A stretch of DNA of 64,000 nt, taken from positions 41,001 to 105,000 of the forward strand of contig JAKOGI010002176.1 in the NCBI GenBank assembly GCA_029747015.1. The letters run 5' to 3'. Source of the stretch: Carnegiea gigantea. Its lineage: Eukaryota > Streptophyta > Magnoliopsida > Caryophyllales > Cactaceae. Positions 45,281 to 55,126 of this stretch are shown in pieces. The translations under genes and the position numbers were made by a program. Within the stretch, counting starts at the first letter, position 1. Every line of letters begins with the position of its first letter. The notes below the pieces were generated by a model, which was not told the origin of the DNA, searched no databases, and saw only the letters and a program-made list of their open reading frames with translations.

Positions 45281-46754
45281 TGTTGATTATATTTAGTTTT
45301 GATGATAACAAATCCAAGAGTAACATATTTGTCTAAGTAATGTTGTTCCAAACAAGCTCTCCAAACAGGGCCTAATACACCGTTGTTCCTACACCGCTGT
45401 TTGTGATATTTTATTAACCTGGTGGCTAAATGTTGAGAACAAGTCTTAGGAACAGGTTCCGAGCTTCAGTGACACAAGATCAGCAAACAACACATATGGT
45501 TTAAGTCTTGAGGAACATTCAGCTACACAAGATCACCCAAGGAATCAAGGTGATCAAGGCGTTTTGGAGCAGCATATTCACTCTTGACAAGACAACTAAT
45601 TCTTACAAGGAGTCTTGGTTAATTTAGTTTTTATTTTTTAGACTCTTGTTAATATGCCAATCTTGAAAGTATCATTTTTAACACTTCTTGAAAACGGTTT
45701 TCGAAAAGTTGCTTTAGGACACCATTTCCAAACAACCCTGCAAACAGGGTGCCTAGGGTGTTCTCAAAAACTACAGCAGCTACATCAGTCTTATCTGAAA
45801 ATTTGCTTCGGTTGGCTTCCAGATCTAAAAAGATTTGTTTTGAATTTGAAGAAAAAAAAAATTTGCAAAACCGTTTTTGCTAAAGATTTCTCTTGAAAGA
45901 TTCTTATCCCTTATTTTTAGGTCTTGATTGAATTTGGGATAAATCAAGATTTTATTCTTTTCAAGCTAGATTACTCGGCCAAGATATTTTAAGAAAATCT
46001 TCTCTTCTCTCTTAGCCGTTGGAAATCTCTGGTGAATCTTCTAAGCGACTAAAAATAGAGGATTTTCCCTATCTTTTGAAAAGAATAGCCGTTGGGTTGT
46101 GCGTTTAAATATTGAAATTCTCTCTCCCATTTGACAATCCGGTTTTTACAAAGAAGTAAGAGATTTTTAGAGCTGAATTTCAAAGAGAAAAACCGTGAGA
46201 AGATTGTGCTTAACTGAGCTTTCAATTTCTTGGCATAATAGGACTTTATTGTACCTTACATCTGCTTAAGCCAGAAGCACCCCAGTAAGGTGTTTTGTAC
46301 CCCTGTTCTCAGAACAGAAAGTGGGTGAGTGTGTCCTCAGTCGTGTGGACTTTGGATGTGTCCTATCTGGTGATATTGGACGTGGTGTAACCTGTCTTTG
46401 GGAAGAAGGTTACGTGGGTTACAAGTTGTAACAAGGAGTGTTGCTTTTGCAACGTTTTCAGCCCGTTAGTGAAGTGGTTAAATCCTACACGAGGTAGGTC
46501 GTGGTTTTTCACACCTCAGTTGGGCTAAAGGTGTTTTCCACGTGAAAATTGTTTGTGCTTTATTTCCGCATTTATTACTTTGAATTTCGCTACTGAATCA
46601 ATTGAGAACAACCACTACAAACAAGGCGTAAGATTGTTTGTAATTTACAAACAATCTCTGCAATCAAGTGCTACGGTTGTTTGTCAGTTATTAGGCGAAA
46701 ATCGACCACCACAATTCACCCCCTCTTGTGGTTGTGTACTCTTGGAATTCAACA
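45281..46754 (+). repeat. SIRE copia 3' LTR (1,474 bp)
   Basis: Same length and ends as 37477-38950, with about 34 substitutions and two 1-bp indels that cancel. Confidence 0.95.
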
Positions 46755-46759
46755 CAATA
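46755..46759. repeat. Target-site duplication CAATA, right copy
   Basis: Direct copy of 37472-37476. Confidence 0.93.
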
Positions 46760-47172
46760 TAAATTAACACTATATGCAAATCCTTTTCTTCTACCCCTCT
46801 AGAATTTCATAAGTCATCTCATAAGATTCACCACTTCTGTAGTTGATCTTCTTGCAATGGAACCAAACCACTTCACAGAAATTAAAGTCCCCTTCCTCAA
46901 CATTTTCTCCATCATCCATTGCATGCTAGAATATAACCGCATTCTATATGGCCAACCATTGAGGTAGATAAATGCGGTCGACGATGAGGAAAACTATCCT
47001 ACACTACCATTGAGATGGTAAGGGAAGAACGGGCATATACATACATATTATAAATTATACACTCGTTAATACAAGTAACACCAGGCAAGACATGACCACA
47101 TGACCACATAAGTCATGCATCTTCACATAGCATATGCTTATTATGCTATCTAAATACATAATGCAAACCTAT
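46760..47172. other. Element B leader, right part
   Basis: Non-coding sequence between the copia insert and the primer site of element B. Nothing else recognised. Confidence 0.7.
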
Positions 47173-47185
47173 GGCTCTGATACCA
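47173..47185 (-). other. Element B primer-binding site, tRNA-iMet
   Basis: The minus strand reads TGGTATCAGAGCC, five bases inside the right LTR. It fixes the orientation of element B and shows that the right LTR is the 5' one. Confidence 0.92.
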
Positions 47186-47190
47186 CTTAA

Positions 47191-50100
47191 TGTAACGCCC
47201 CCAATCTAAGAAGAGTCACACCGCCAGGACTTCCTAGAAGGAAATCCTTAAGGCTCTTGAAGATTGAGGGTTTGGATTAGCATTTAGATAGTCATTCTGG
47301 AACAAAACTGTAAGAGTTTCCCTTATTTTAGCAACATCTGAGGGACTTAGATTAGCTAAGGGTGCCTGTAAACTGGGGATAGGGTGTAACATTTGCTAAA
47401 TAACCCAAGTTCGCTACCTCGGGCCACTCGCCCGGATCACTAATGATCTAACAACTAAAACAAGGGTTAGAAAACTACATATACAAGTACAGAGCCAGAC
47501 ACCTGCTTTCACATACAACCATAACTTAAAAATTTACAACATGGTAGATCGAACATTTGTAAAGCTGGCAGAGACTTCTAAGGGGTCGACATCAAAACAA
47601 CTTCAAAGTATCTCTTATACCTGCTCAAATTGAACCTCGGAAAAAGGGGAATAATAAAGGGATGAGCAACCACACATTCAGTAAGAATTCCCTTGCCCCT
47701 TAAAACCCAAAACAGTTGCAGGCAATACTACTAATGATAGCCACATATCACGCATTCATACTTTACTATCATATTAGGCAATCATAATCCCCAAGGAAAG
47801 ATCACCCCCATTAAAACTTCATTCTAACCATTCAACTCAATTCTAGGCCCTCAACGACCAGACTTCCCTACTAGCAGGTATTCAAGCACATAAACAAGTA
47901 GGCAACAAGGATTGAATATAAAGGCCTTCAAACTCACTTTTGAAAACATAGTGACTCTCGATAAATGCCAAGAATGGTTTATAATCCACACAAACTCCTT
48001 TAAAGCTTATAATTCTTTCTAAAAGTAGTCAAAATATCTAAACTGGTAAGAAAAACTCGGCAAGAAACATTTTTGCATCGAATATGCACATTGAAAAGCT
48101 TGAATGTACGATGCATTACCAAGATGCAACTATATTTTATTTGAAATTTCATTCAAACTGTATTCAGAATACATTCATAAAATATATGTAGGTTACGTAC
48201 ATTTAAAAGCTTTCTTCTCCTCTCAAAAATGCTTTACTTGGCCTCTTGAGGCTCATATCCCTTTAAAAGAACTTCTTTTCCTTTTTTGAACCGCGTAGAA
48301 TGGCAAAAAGCCAAATCTCCTTTTTCTCAGGAACTTACTTATAACATAAAAACATCTTATTGTGCTGGCTAGGGAGGTCAACACGGCCCTTAGGTGAGAT
48401 CGTCACTCTTAATCTACGTTATCCCCGGGGTATACGTACTTAACTTTTGGCCAAAACGAGTCATAGCAGAGCAACTCCAACATCAATACTATCCTCTATG
48501 GGGTAATAGCTCACACTAGGATAATCATATCCCGAGTCCAGTCCTCCTTAAGGTTTTCTTACGCGTCGCACATTAGGGAACAGCTCACACCAAGATAATC
48601 AGATCTTGAGTCCACCTCTCGGGAACAGCTCACACCATCTTTGCGTCCAACTCCCAACATTACCTTAGGGGGAAACAGCTCATGCCATCTTTGCGTCCAA
48701 TTCGTACCCTCAAGGTCTGGCCGTTTGCCTAGTACTTTCTTAGCTCTTAGAATCGCATTACATTTCTCTTCTTCAGATGTTTACCTTACTGAAATATTAC
48801 TTTTAAACAAAATGACCATAACCTTTCAAAATGTTTATAGTTCATTCGTTTTTGGCTTAAAAATTTCTTGTAAACGGAATAAATTTGCTAACTCATAAAT
48901 CGACTTTGTAAATAACTTTAATGCTTCTTATAAACATAAAATGTTTACTAAATCATAAAACGACTTAGTTTCTAACTTGAATGCTTCGTATAAATGAAAT
49001 ATGGTTGCTAAATCATAAAACGGCTTGGTTTCTAACTTGAAAGTTTCGTATAAACGTAATAAGGTTGTTAAGTGGTAAAACGACTTTGTTTTCAGCTTAG
49101 AAGCTTTATATAAATGTAATAAGGTTGCTAAACCGTAAAACGACTTCGTTTTCAACTTAGAAGCTTCATATAAACATAATAAGGTCGCTAAGTCGTAAAA
49201 GGACTTCGTTTTCAACTTAGAAGCTTCATATAAACGTATTAAGTTTGCTAAGTCATAAAACGACTTCGTTTTCAACTTAAAAGCCTCATATAAACGTAAT
49301 AAGGTTGCTAAATCGTAAAACGACTTCGTTTTCAACTTGGAAGCTTCATATAAAGGTAATAAGGTTGCTAAATCGTAAAACGACTTCGTTTTCAACTTAG
49401 AAGCTTCATATAAACGTATTAAGCTTGCTAAATCATAAAACAACTTCGTTTTCAACTTAAAAGCTTCTTATAAACGTAAAACGATCGCTAACTCATAAAA
49501 CGACTTCACTTTTTGGCTTAAAAGCGTCTTTTAAACGTAATACATTTGCTAAATTGTAGATTGAAACTCGTTTGAGACATAACGTACTTAGTCAACGTTT
49601 AATTCAAACTAAGTTTCAAATCGAAGCCCATTTGAGACGTATATACTTAGTTAGCAATAAGTGCAAGCTAGATTCGTTTAAAAATTCCCTTTTAAGTCAA
49701 AGAGAGGTGCTTAAGCGAATCAAGACCTTCGATCGCTTTCAAGCTCATTATTATTCAGAACTTAACTCAAAATACTTAGTTAACATGTAACTCAAATTAG
49801 ATTCGTAATAAAAACTTCAGTTGTCATTCTATGGCTCGTTTTAATTCTTGTTAAAACTCAAGGAGGGTGTATAAATAAACTAAAGGCTTAAAACGTTCCT
49901 CAACTTGCTACTATTCAAAAACTTAAAGTAATTGGCTCGTTTATAAGGTAATTTAAGGTTACTTCTTATATTTTCAACACAAATGCTTCTTAAAGTCATT
50001 ATGGACTTACTAGCTCTTTAATCGAAACTCAATAGAAACTTAAATAAGCAAATAACTTGCAAATAAGCTAAACTTCATAATTAGCACCTTAAGATGCTCT

Positions 50101-51928
50101 TTTTTGGGTCGTTTAAATTCTTTTAAACACGAGAAAGGGTCATACCCAAACCAATGCCTTAAAAACTTTTTCGAACTCGCTTTTAGTTTCCTTTTAAACT
50201 TTCTAAACCTATCGACTATTCAGTCGAGTCACTAACTGAGAAGTTCGATGGTTTGGGACCATTTTGCACTTTAGACGTCCTAACATGCGAATTAACAACT
50301 GACAAACATAAAAGTATTTTTAAACATGTACAACAAACTTTCTAAACGATCTTTTCTTTTTAAAGACGTCTAAAGTTCCAATAATTGATCACATAACATC
50401 ACGTAGCACATTGAGGAAAAAGGGGTTCACACTTAGCACATTCATACACTTTAGATCACAACTCATCAAGCCACACATGGCCTTGCAATCCACATGATTG
50501 CGGCAATTCACAACCCTATCTCCCTCCTCACACAGCACCAACCACAAGAACCTCATACCACTCAATAGTTCCACCTCAAACCATCCAACAACCAAGCTCG
50601 GTTCAATATTGACATGTACAAACCAACAATACACAAAACGATCATACAAAGATATAATATTCATGCTTAATAGCCAACTTAGAATTTAACATGCTAAACT
50701 AATGCTACAACAGCCCACTATCAACATTCTATTTATTTTCAAATCTTCAATTTAATCGGTCCATTTAACCATACAATTACTCAACATGCAATTAACCACA
50801 ATCAGTACCATGCTTGAAATTTCTCAATATCGATTCTAATTTGCCCAAACTAACTGCCAATCCCAGAATCGATATCCACTAGCTAATTTAGTTAAATTCA
50901 TTGAAAATAGTAGTCATTTAGGAGGAAAGGAACCCTCACCTTAAACCCAAGTTAGAGGCTCGATTCACGGTTGTGGGCTCGACTTTAGTGGCTCAAATAA
51001 CTCCACTTCTTCGACACTTGCTTACCTACGTTCGAACACGACTAAATCGCACCCAAAATTCCAAAAACTCGAACCCTAAAACAAACACAAACTCACTTAA
51101 TGATTGAGATTGAATTGGATGTTTTCGGAGGTGATTTCCACTCTAGTTTATAAGAAATTGAAGCAACTAAGAGTCGAAGTCCATGGCCATACCTGGCGTG
51201 CGCTTTCGAGCTTCAATTCAGTGTCCTAAGCCTCCCTTAAATGTGGCAAGAAGCTCCGAAAATCGACCCAGATTCGCACGAATTGATACTAGCTTAGAGG
51301 GTGATCGAATGGGTGGGGTTTTGCAGCTGTGGGTGGTGAAAATCGGCTCCCAATTTGAGCTTTTGGAGTCGCGTTAATGAAGGAGGAGAGGAGGAGGAGG
51401 AGACGAGCAGCAGAGGGAGAGAGGAGAGAGAGTGTCTGTCGTGGGGGGGGGAATCGCGCGTGAGGAAGAAGGAGAGAGGGTGTCTTGCGTAAATTGCCAA
51501 AATGCCCCTCCCTCACTTTCTGTCTTTGTTTCATATTCAATACGGCTAGTCTAATTCGTACTCCGAATTCTAAACCCAAGTCGATCATATATTCCATCAT
51601 CAACTACTTGTTCCCAAATCTATCTAGGTTCGATTTAATAACATCGAACTACTTCTAAGGTTGACAACCTAATTGTATTCGGTTTTCTACTTGAATTAGT
51701 ACCTGCTAATGACCGTTAATAGTGCTTATTAAAAATCATTGAATGATTTTCGAAACTAATAATAATAATATTATTACTGGGGATAAAAATATTCTTTTTA
51801 ATTAAATCAACCCTCACAGAGGCACTTAGAAAATAAGTTTATCTTATATCGCTAATAAAATACGATTTTTGTAACGCAAAAAGGCATTACGAACAGCTTA
51901 ACGGAATATAAAGTATGCGGGCCTTACA
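47191..51928 (-). repeat. Element B right LTR (5', 4,738 bp)
   Basis: TGTAACGCCCC to GGGCCTTACA, followed by ATTGG. It contains the 60-bp array at 48841-49560 and, near its element-5' end, a GA-rich block at about 51380-51480 like that at 36035-36140. Confidence 0.92.
48841..49560. repeat. 60-bp tandem array, exactly 12 units (right B LTR)
   Basis: Twelve consecutive 60-bp units without any indel. The outer units are the most diverged; the central six or seven are nearly identical. On minus the array is open for 175 codons with a 20-residue period (LYEASKLKTKSFYDLATLLR). That is a by-product of a unit length divisible by three, and there is no sign of a real start. Confidence 0.97.
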
Positions 51929-51933
51929 ATTGG
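51929..51933. repeat. Target-site duplication ATTGG, right copy
   Basis: Partner of 31668-31672. Confidence 0.9.
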
Positions 51934-52325
51934 GTCCTTTTAGAGTAATGCTCTGTTTTGGGCTGTTAATTTGGGCTTGGCACCTTGCTAGCCAATCCAT
52001 TCCTAATATAATCCCAAAGTCAGTTAACGTAAATTTGTATAGGTTTGCTAGGAATAACAGCTCATACATCCTAATTGGACAGTTCTCATTCCTCACACCC
52101 TACCACCTTTCCATTTGGAAGAGTCACAGAGAATAAAGGGGGTCCACTAATTGGAGTTAACCCTACGGCCTTAACCAACTTTTCAGATATAAAAGAGTGC
52201 GTCGCAACCGTATCAAATAAAATATCTACTGGTCTATCATGGATAGAGAAAGTACCAGTCACCACATTCAGCGCTCCCTCAGCTTCTTCCTGGCGCATCA
52301 CATATACTCTGCCCCCTTGTTCCAT
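51929..52325 (-). pseudogene. Tekay protease, active site altered
   Basis: The 52325-52086 frame reads GRVYVMRQEEAEGALNVVTG, then TFSIHDRPVDILFDTVATHS and FISEKLVKAVGL. Retroviral-type proteases need D-T/S-G-A; here residues 38-41 are D-T-V-A, so the essential Gly is Val (codon GTT at 52208-52206, one step from GGT). A stop follows at GCEE. The rest, YKFTLTDFGIILGMDWLA and SPKQSITLKGPN, continues in a neighbouring frame to the B insertion point at 51929. Confidence 0.88.
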
Positions 52326-53536
52326 GGCTGTTGGTTGGCAGGCCTGGTCTGATGCTGCTGCAGTGGTCGGTTCTGATAGTACGGGTTGGCTGCCTCGCCA
52401 CCCCCACTCTGGTAGTTCTGCTATGTCTGTTATCCCCCGTTTCCCTGGTTAGGAGGAGGTGGGGTAAGGGGACAATCCCGCACCTGATGTTGTGGACTTC
52501 CACAGCGAAAACACCATTTCACAGATCGGCATTCCCGAGCAAAGTGCCCTGGTTTCCTACAAGCGTTGCAGGTCACTTTAGGCCAGGCCCCAGGCTGTTG
52601 TCCTCCACAATTATTGTGACTGTTATTGTAGAAGTTCCCCGAGGGTCTCTTGTATGGGACCTACTGGTGACCCCATTGATCTCCCTTCCTCTTATTTCCC
52701 TGCTGCTCATTATAATAGTCATTCTCTTCCTTCATTGCCCGCTCCACATTTACCGCGGTGTCATATAGGTCCTCGTAAGAGGCATACTGACGTACGGACA
52801 TCCTCTCCTTGATGTTTGGGTGTAGTGCTGCTTCGAAGCAGTTCATCTTCAACTTCTTATTCGCGACGAAGGCAGGGGCGTATCGGGAGAGTTCCATGAA
52901 CTTGGAGGCATACTCCAGCACACTGATCCTCCCCTGCTGCAACTGCATGAACTCATTCTCCTTCATCTTCTGGAGTGATATAGGGTAGAATTAGTTCTTG
53001 ATCAGTTCTTTGAAAGTACTCTAGTTGAGCCCAGGTTCATACTGCCTCTCCCACATGGTCGCCCACCAGTGATCTGCTTCATCCCTGAGATAGAACATAG
53101 CCAATCTGACCCTCCACTCTTCAGGGTAGTAAAGAGCATCAAACAGTCTCTCCATGCCCCGAATGCAATCCTCGAAGGCCTTAGGATCGGCAGCACCATT
53201 GTAGACCGGTGGGTTGAGACTGGCAAGCCTCTTAAACATGAGGGAGTTGTTGTCCTCATACCTCTTCTCCTTAGCCCCTAAGATCCTTTGCAGGTTCTCG
53301 TTCTGTAGCCATAGCTATTCCCCCTATTGCTGCAGTAGCTCTGCCAGTAAGCGGTTGGTGAGGTCCGTCCCGGTCAGTAGTTCGGTCTCCCTCACCTGAC
53401 TGTGGTTCCCATTTCCACCTCACTGGCAGAGGCCTTCTAATAGCTCTCGAAAGGCAGCCATAGCGATTTCCGGGTTCACCGGATTTCTTGGAGGGAGGTG
53501 GGTCTCGGTACGTGACTCGCCGTTGTTCCCCGACAT
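52326..53536 (-). pseudogene. gag: Tekay gag with two zinc knuckles
   Basis: Start taken at the ATG at 53536 (MSGNNGESRTETHLPPRNPV). Then FKRLASLNPPVYNGAADPKA, DCIRGMERLFDALYYPEEWR and FYLRDEADHWWATMWERQYE (53239-53021). After a frame/stop change come LQQGRISVLEYASKFMELSR, YAPAFVANKKLKMNCFEAAL and YEDLYDTAVNVERAMKEEND (52966-52661). A stop separates this from two CCHC knuckles, CNACRKPGHFAREC and CFRCGSPQHQVRDC (about 52580-52480). Stops near 53430, 53330, 52990 and 52660 make it a pseudogene. This is the usual chromovirus gag layout. Confidence 0.9.
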
Positions 53537-53539
53537 CCT

Positions 53540-54080
53540 GATTGAGAAGCAGGTTAAGTTTAGTTTCCTTCCTAATAGTTCACAGCCTATACACTACAAG
53601 AGTCCACACTATAGCCCACTAGGGCGCACCAGGTTTTGATTAAAATAATACATCTGCACGACCCACTCTAGGCATCAAGCAATATTCGCAGGTTTTGAAA
53701 TACGTCTCAACATCAAGTTCACATCATTCCACCATATTGCATGTGCCATGCACTATTCACAAACAGATATCATATTAGTAGCTCACACATAGCTCAAGAA
53801 AAATACTAAATATTACAGAATTTTAGATGATCAAAAACTCATATCTTTATTGCATAGACGGGAATCAATAATATTTCATACGATATCCTTTAGTACATCA
53901 CTTCTAATGCTAACTTTATTAGCCTACAGGGGCTTACATCAAAACAGAACTTCAGAAAACAACTACAATCTTAACCTAGGGAAAGAAAAGAAACTGAACT
54001 CTTCAACAGTACCCAACTCTACTGACTAGGGGCGTCCAGCGGACATGTACCCCTACACATACATCCACAGCGACCTCGAA
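53540..54080. other. Tekay leader between acidic ORF and gag
   Basis: No coding motif recognised. Confidence 0.6.
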
Positions 54081-54081
54081 T

Positions 54082-54900
54082 TCAGTAAACTCCAGCAGCC
54101 TCAGACCTACTCTTCTTTTCAGTAGGCTCGATCGCCTCATCTTCTGACTCTTCAGCTCTCCCTCTCTGGCCATCCTCTAGAATAGTCCTCATCCTCTCCT
54201 TCTCCTGATCCTCCTCAGAACTTATCCTCCCAGACTTCTCCACTTCACCCTCGCTCCAGTCTCTTCCACAATCCTCACTGGCCATCAGCTGCCCCTCGCT
54301 AACCTCAGAGTCATCATCGAGGTCTTCCTCTCCCACTTGGCTTCCCTCACTGGGGTCTTCCTCGGGGTCTTCCTCGGAGTCTTCCTCAGGGTCTTCCTCA
54401 AGGTCTCCCTCTTCCCTAGTCTCTTCTCCTCCAGTACTCCCTCCATAGTCTCCTCCCTCTTTAGAACCCACCTTCATAGGAGCACTCTTCATATCCCTAT
54501 GATCTCCCTCATCATCTGTCGACTCCTTTACCAGGGTTGGTGCATGCTCCTCACTAGCAGTTGGTAGATAATCCAGGTCATGGGGCTCCTCCATCCTCAA
54601 GTAGTCTAGTAGATCCCTCATATCCATCCCTACTGGTTCCCAATCGCACTAACAACAGCTTCCCCATGGGCAAGGATCACGGGCTCGGGGAAGCAACTCA
54701 TCCACTCGATAACGCCACTCCGGGTCTCCCTTTAAGGTCAGCAACACAAACACTACTTGGTTATACTCAATTTCTAGACAGCTATTGGGCCTGTCCCCCA
54801 TGTATTGGGCTAACACCCACCTCACGTGACGTATATGGTCCCATGCCACTTGACCAGGCCTCTTGGCTAGCTACTCGTGTAAACATTGCCTTCCTACACA
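54082..54900 (-). pseudogene. Extra acidic ORF upstream of Tekay gag
   Basis: A single minus-strand frame from about 54900 to the TAA at 54082, interrupted by two TAG codons (near 54886 and 54650). The N-terminal part reads LAKRPGQVAWDHIRHVRWVL, then AQYMGDRPNSCLEIEYNQVV, FVLLTLKGDPEWRYRVDELL, a folded-looking segment of about 75 residues. After the second TAG there are 181 codons: MDMRDLLDYLRMEEPHDLDY, a strongly acidic run with repeats EEDPEEDSEEDPEEDPSEG, and a short basic tail (PTEKKSRSEAAGVY). It lies between the primer site and gag in the element's own direction. I do not recognise the family. The high Glu/Asp content and low-complexity repeat resemble histone- or chromatin-binding tails, but that is only a resemblance. 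Confidence 0.6.
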
Positions 54901-55110
54901 CCCATAGTGTTGGATACCCTCCATTCTTATACAAGGTAATGCATCAATGAGACACGCATTCAAGTAACATTACATATTCAAACAATAATGGATGCATGCA
55001 GCCCTTGCCCCGATACCACCCTCACTCTTCGTGTAATCCTTAAGTCTATAAATTTTTATTGCTTTACTTCCTTAAAATCTTTTAAACGAGCCTTCAGGTC
55101 AGTAAACCTG

Positions 55111-55123
55111 GGCCCTGATACCA
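55111..55123 (-). other. Tekay primer-binding site, tRNA-iMet type
   Basis: The minus strand reads TGGTATCAGGGCC, one change from TGGTATCAGAGCC, three bases inside the LTR. Confidence 0.9.
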
Positions 55124-55126
55124 CTT

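Larger units (their letters stand above)
37477..46754 (+). mobile_element. SIRE/Maximus-lineage Ty1/copia element, complete but inactivated
   Basis: 9,278 bp with two LTRs of exactly 1,474 bp (TGTTGA...TCAACA), CAATA duplications, tRNA-iMet primer site, gag with a coiled-coil C-terminal part and two zinc knuckles, protease, integrase, RT-RNase H, an extra 3' ORF and an AAAAAGGGGGA purine tract. The long gag and extra ORF after pol are hallmarks of the plant SIRE/Maximus lineage. By eye the LTRs differ at about 34 positions (about 2.3%). Several frameshifts and stops mean it cannot make a full polyprotein. Confidence 0.95.
31673..51928 (-). mobile_element. Element B: long-LTR Ty3/gypsy, internally deleted, with nested copia
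   Basis: LTRs of 4,925 bp (left) and 4,738 bp (right) lie inside ATTGG duplications in the Tekay pol. On the minus strand the right LTR is followed by a tRNA-iMet primer site, a leader (interrupted by the SIRE copia element) and a partial gag. Gag then runs straight into the left LTR with no pol and no purine tract. Without the copia insert the interior is only about 1.3 kb. It is non-autonomous as it stands. The gag type (PPKFEGGANPM..WFRRME) fits a gypsy/chromovirus-like source. Confidence 0.9.

Noticed and set aside
48928..49455. 175-codon minus-strand ORF with a perfect 20-residue repeat
   Set aside because: Caused by the 60-bp tandem array (a multiple of three). The left LTR has the same array with broken frames, and no start or domain is evident.
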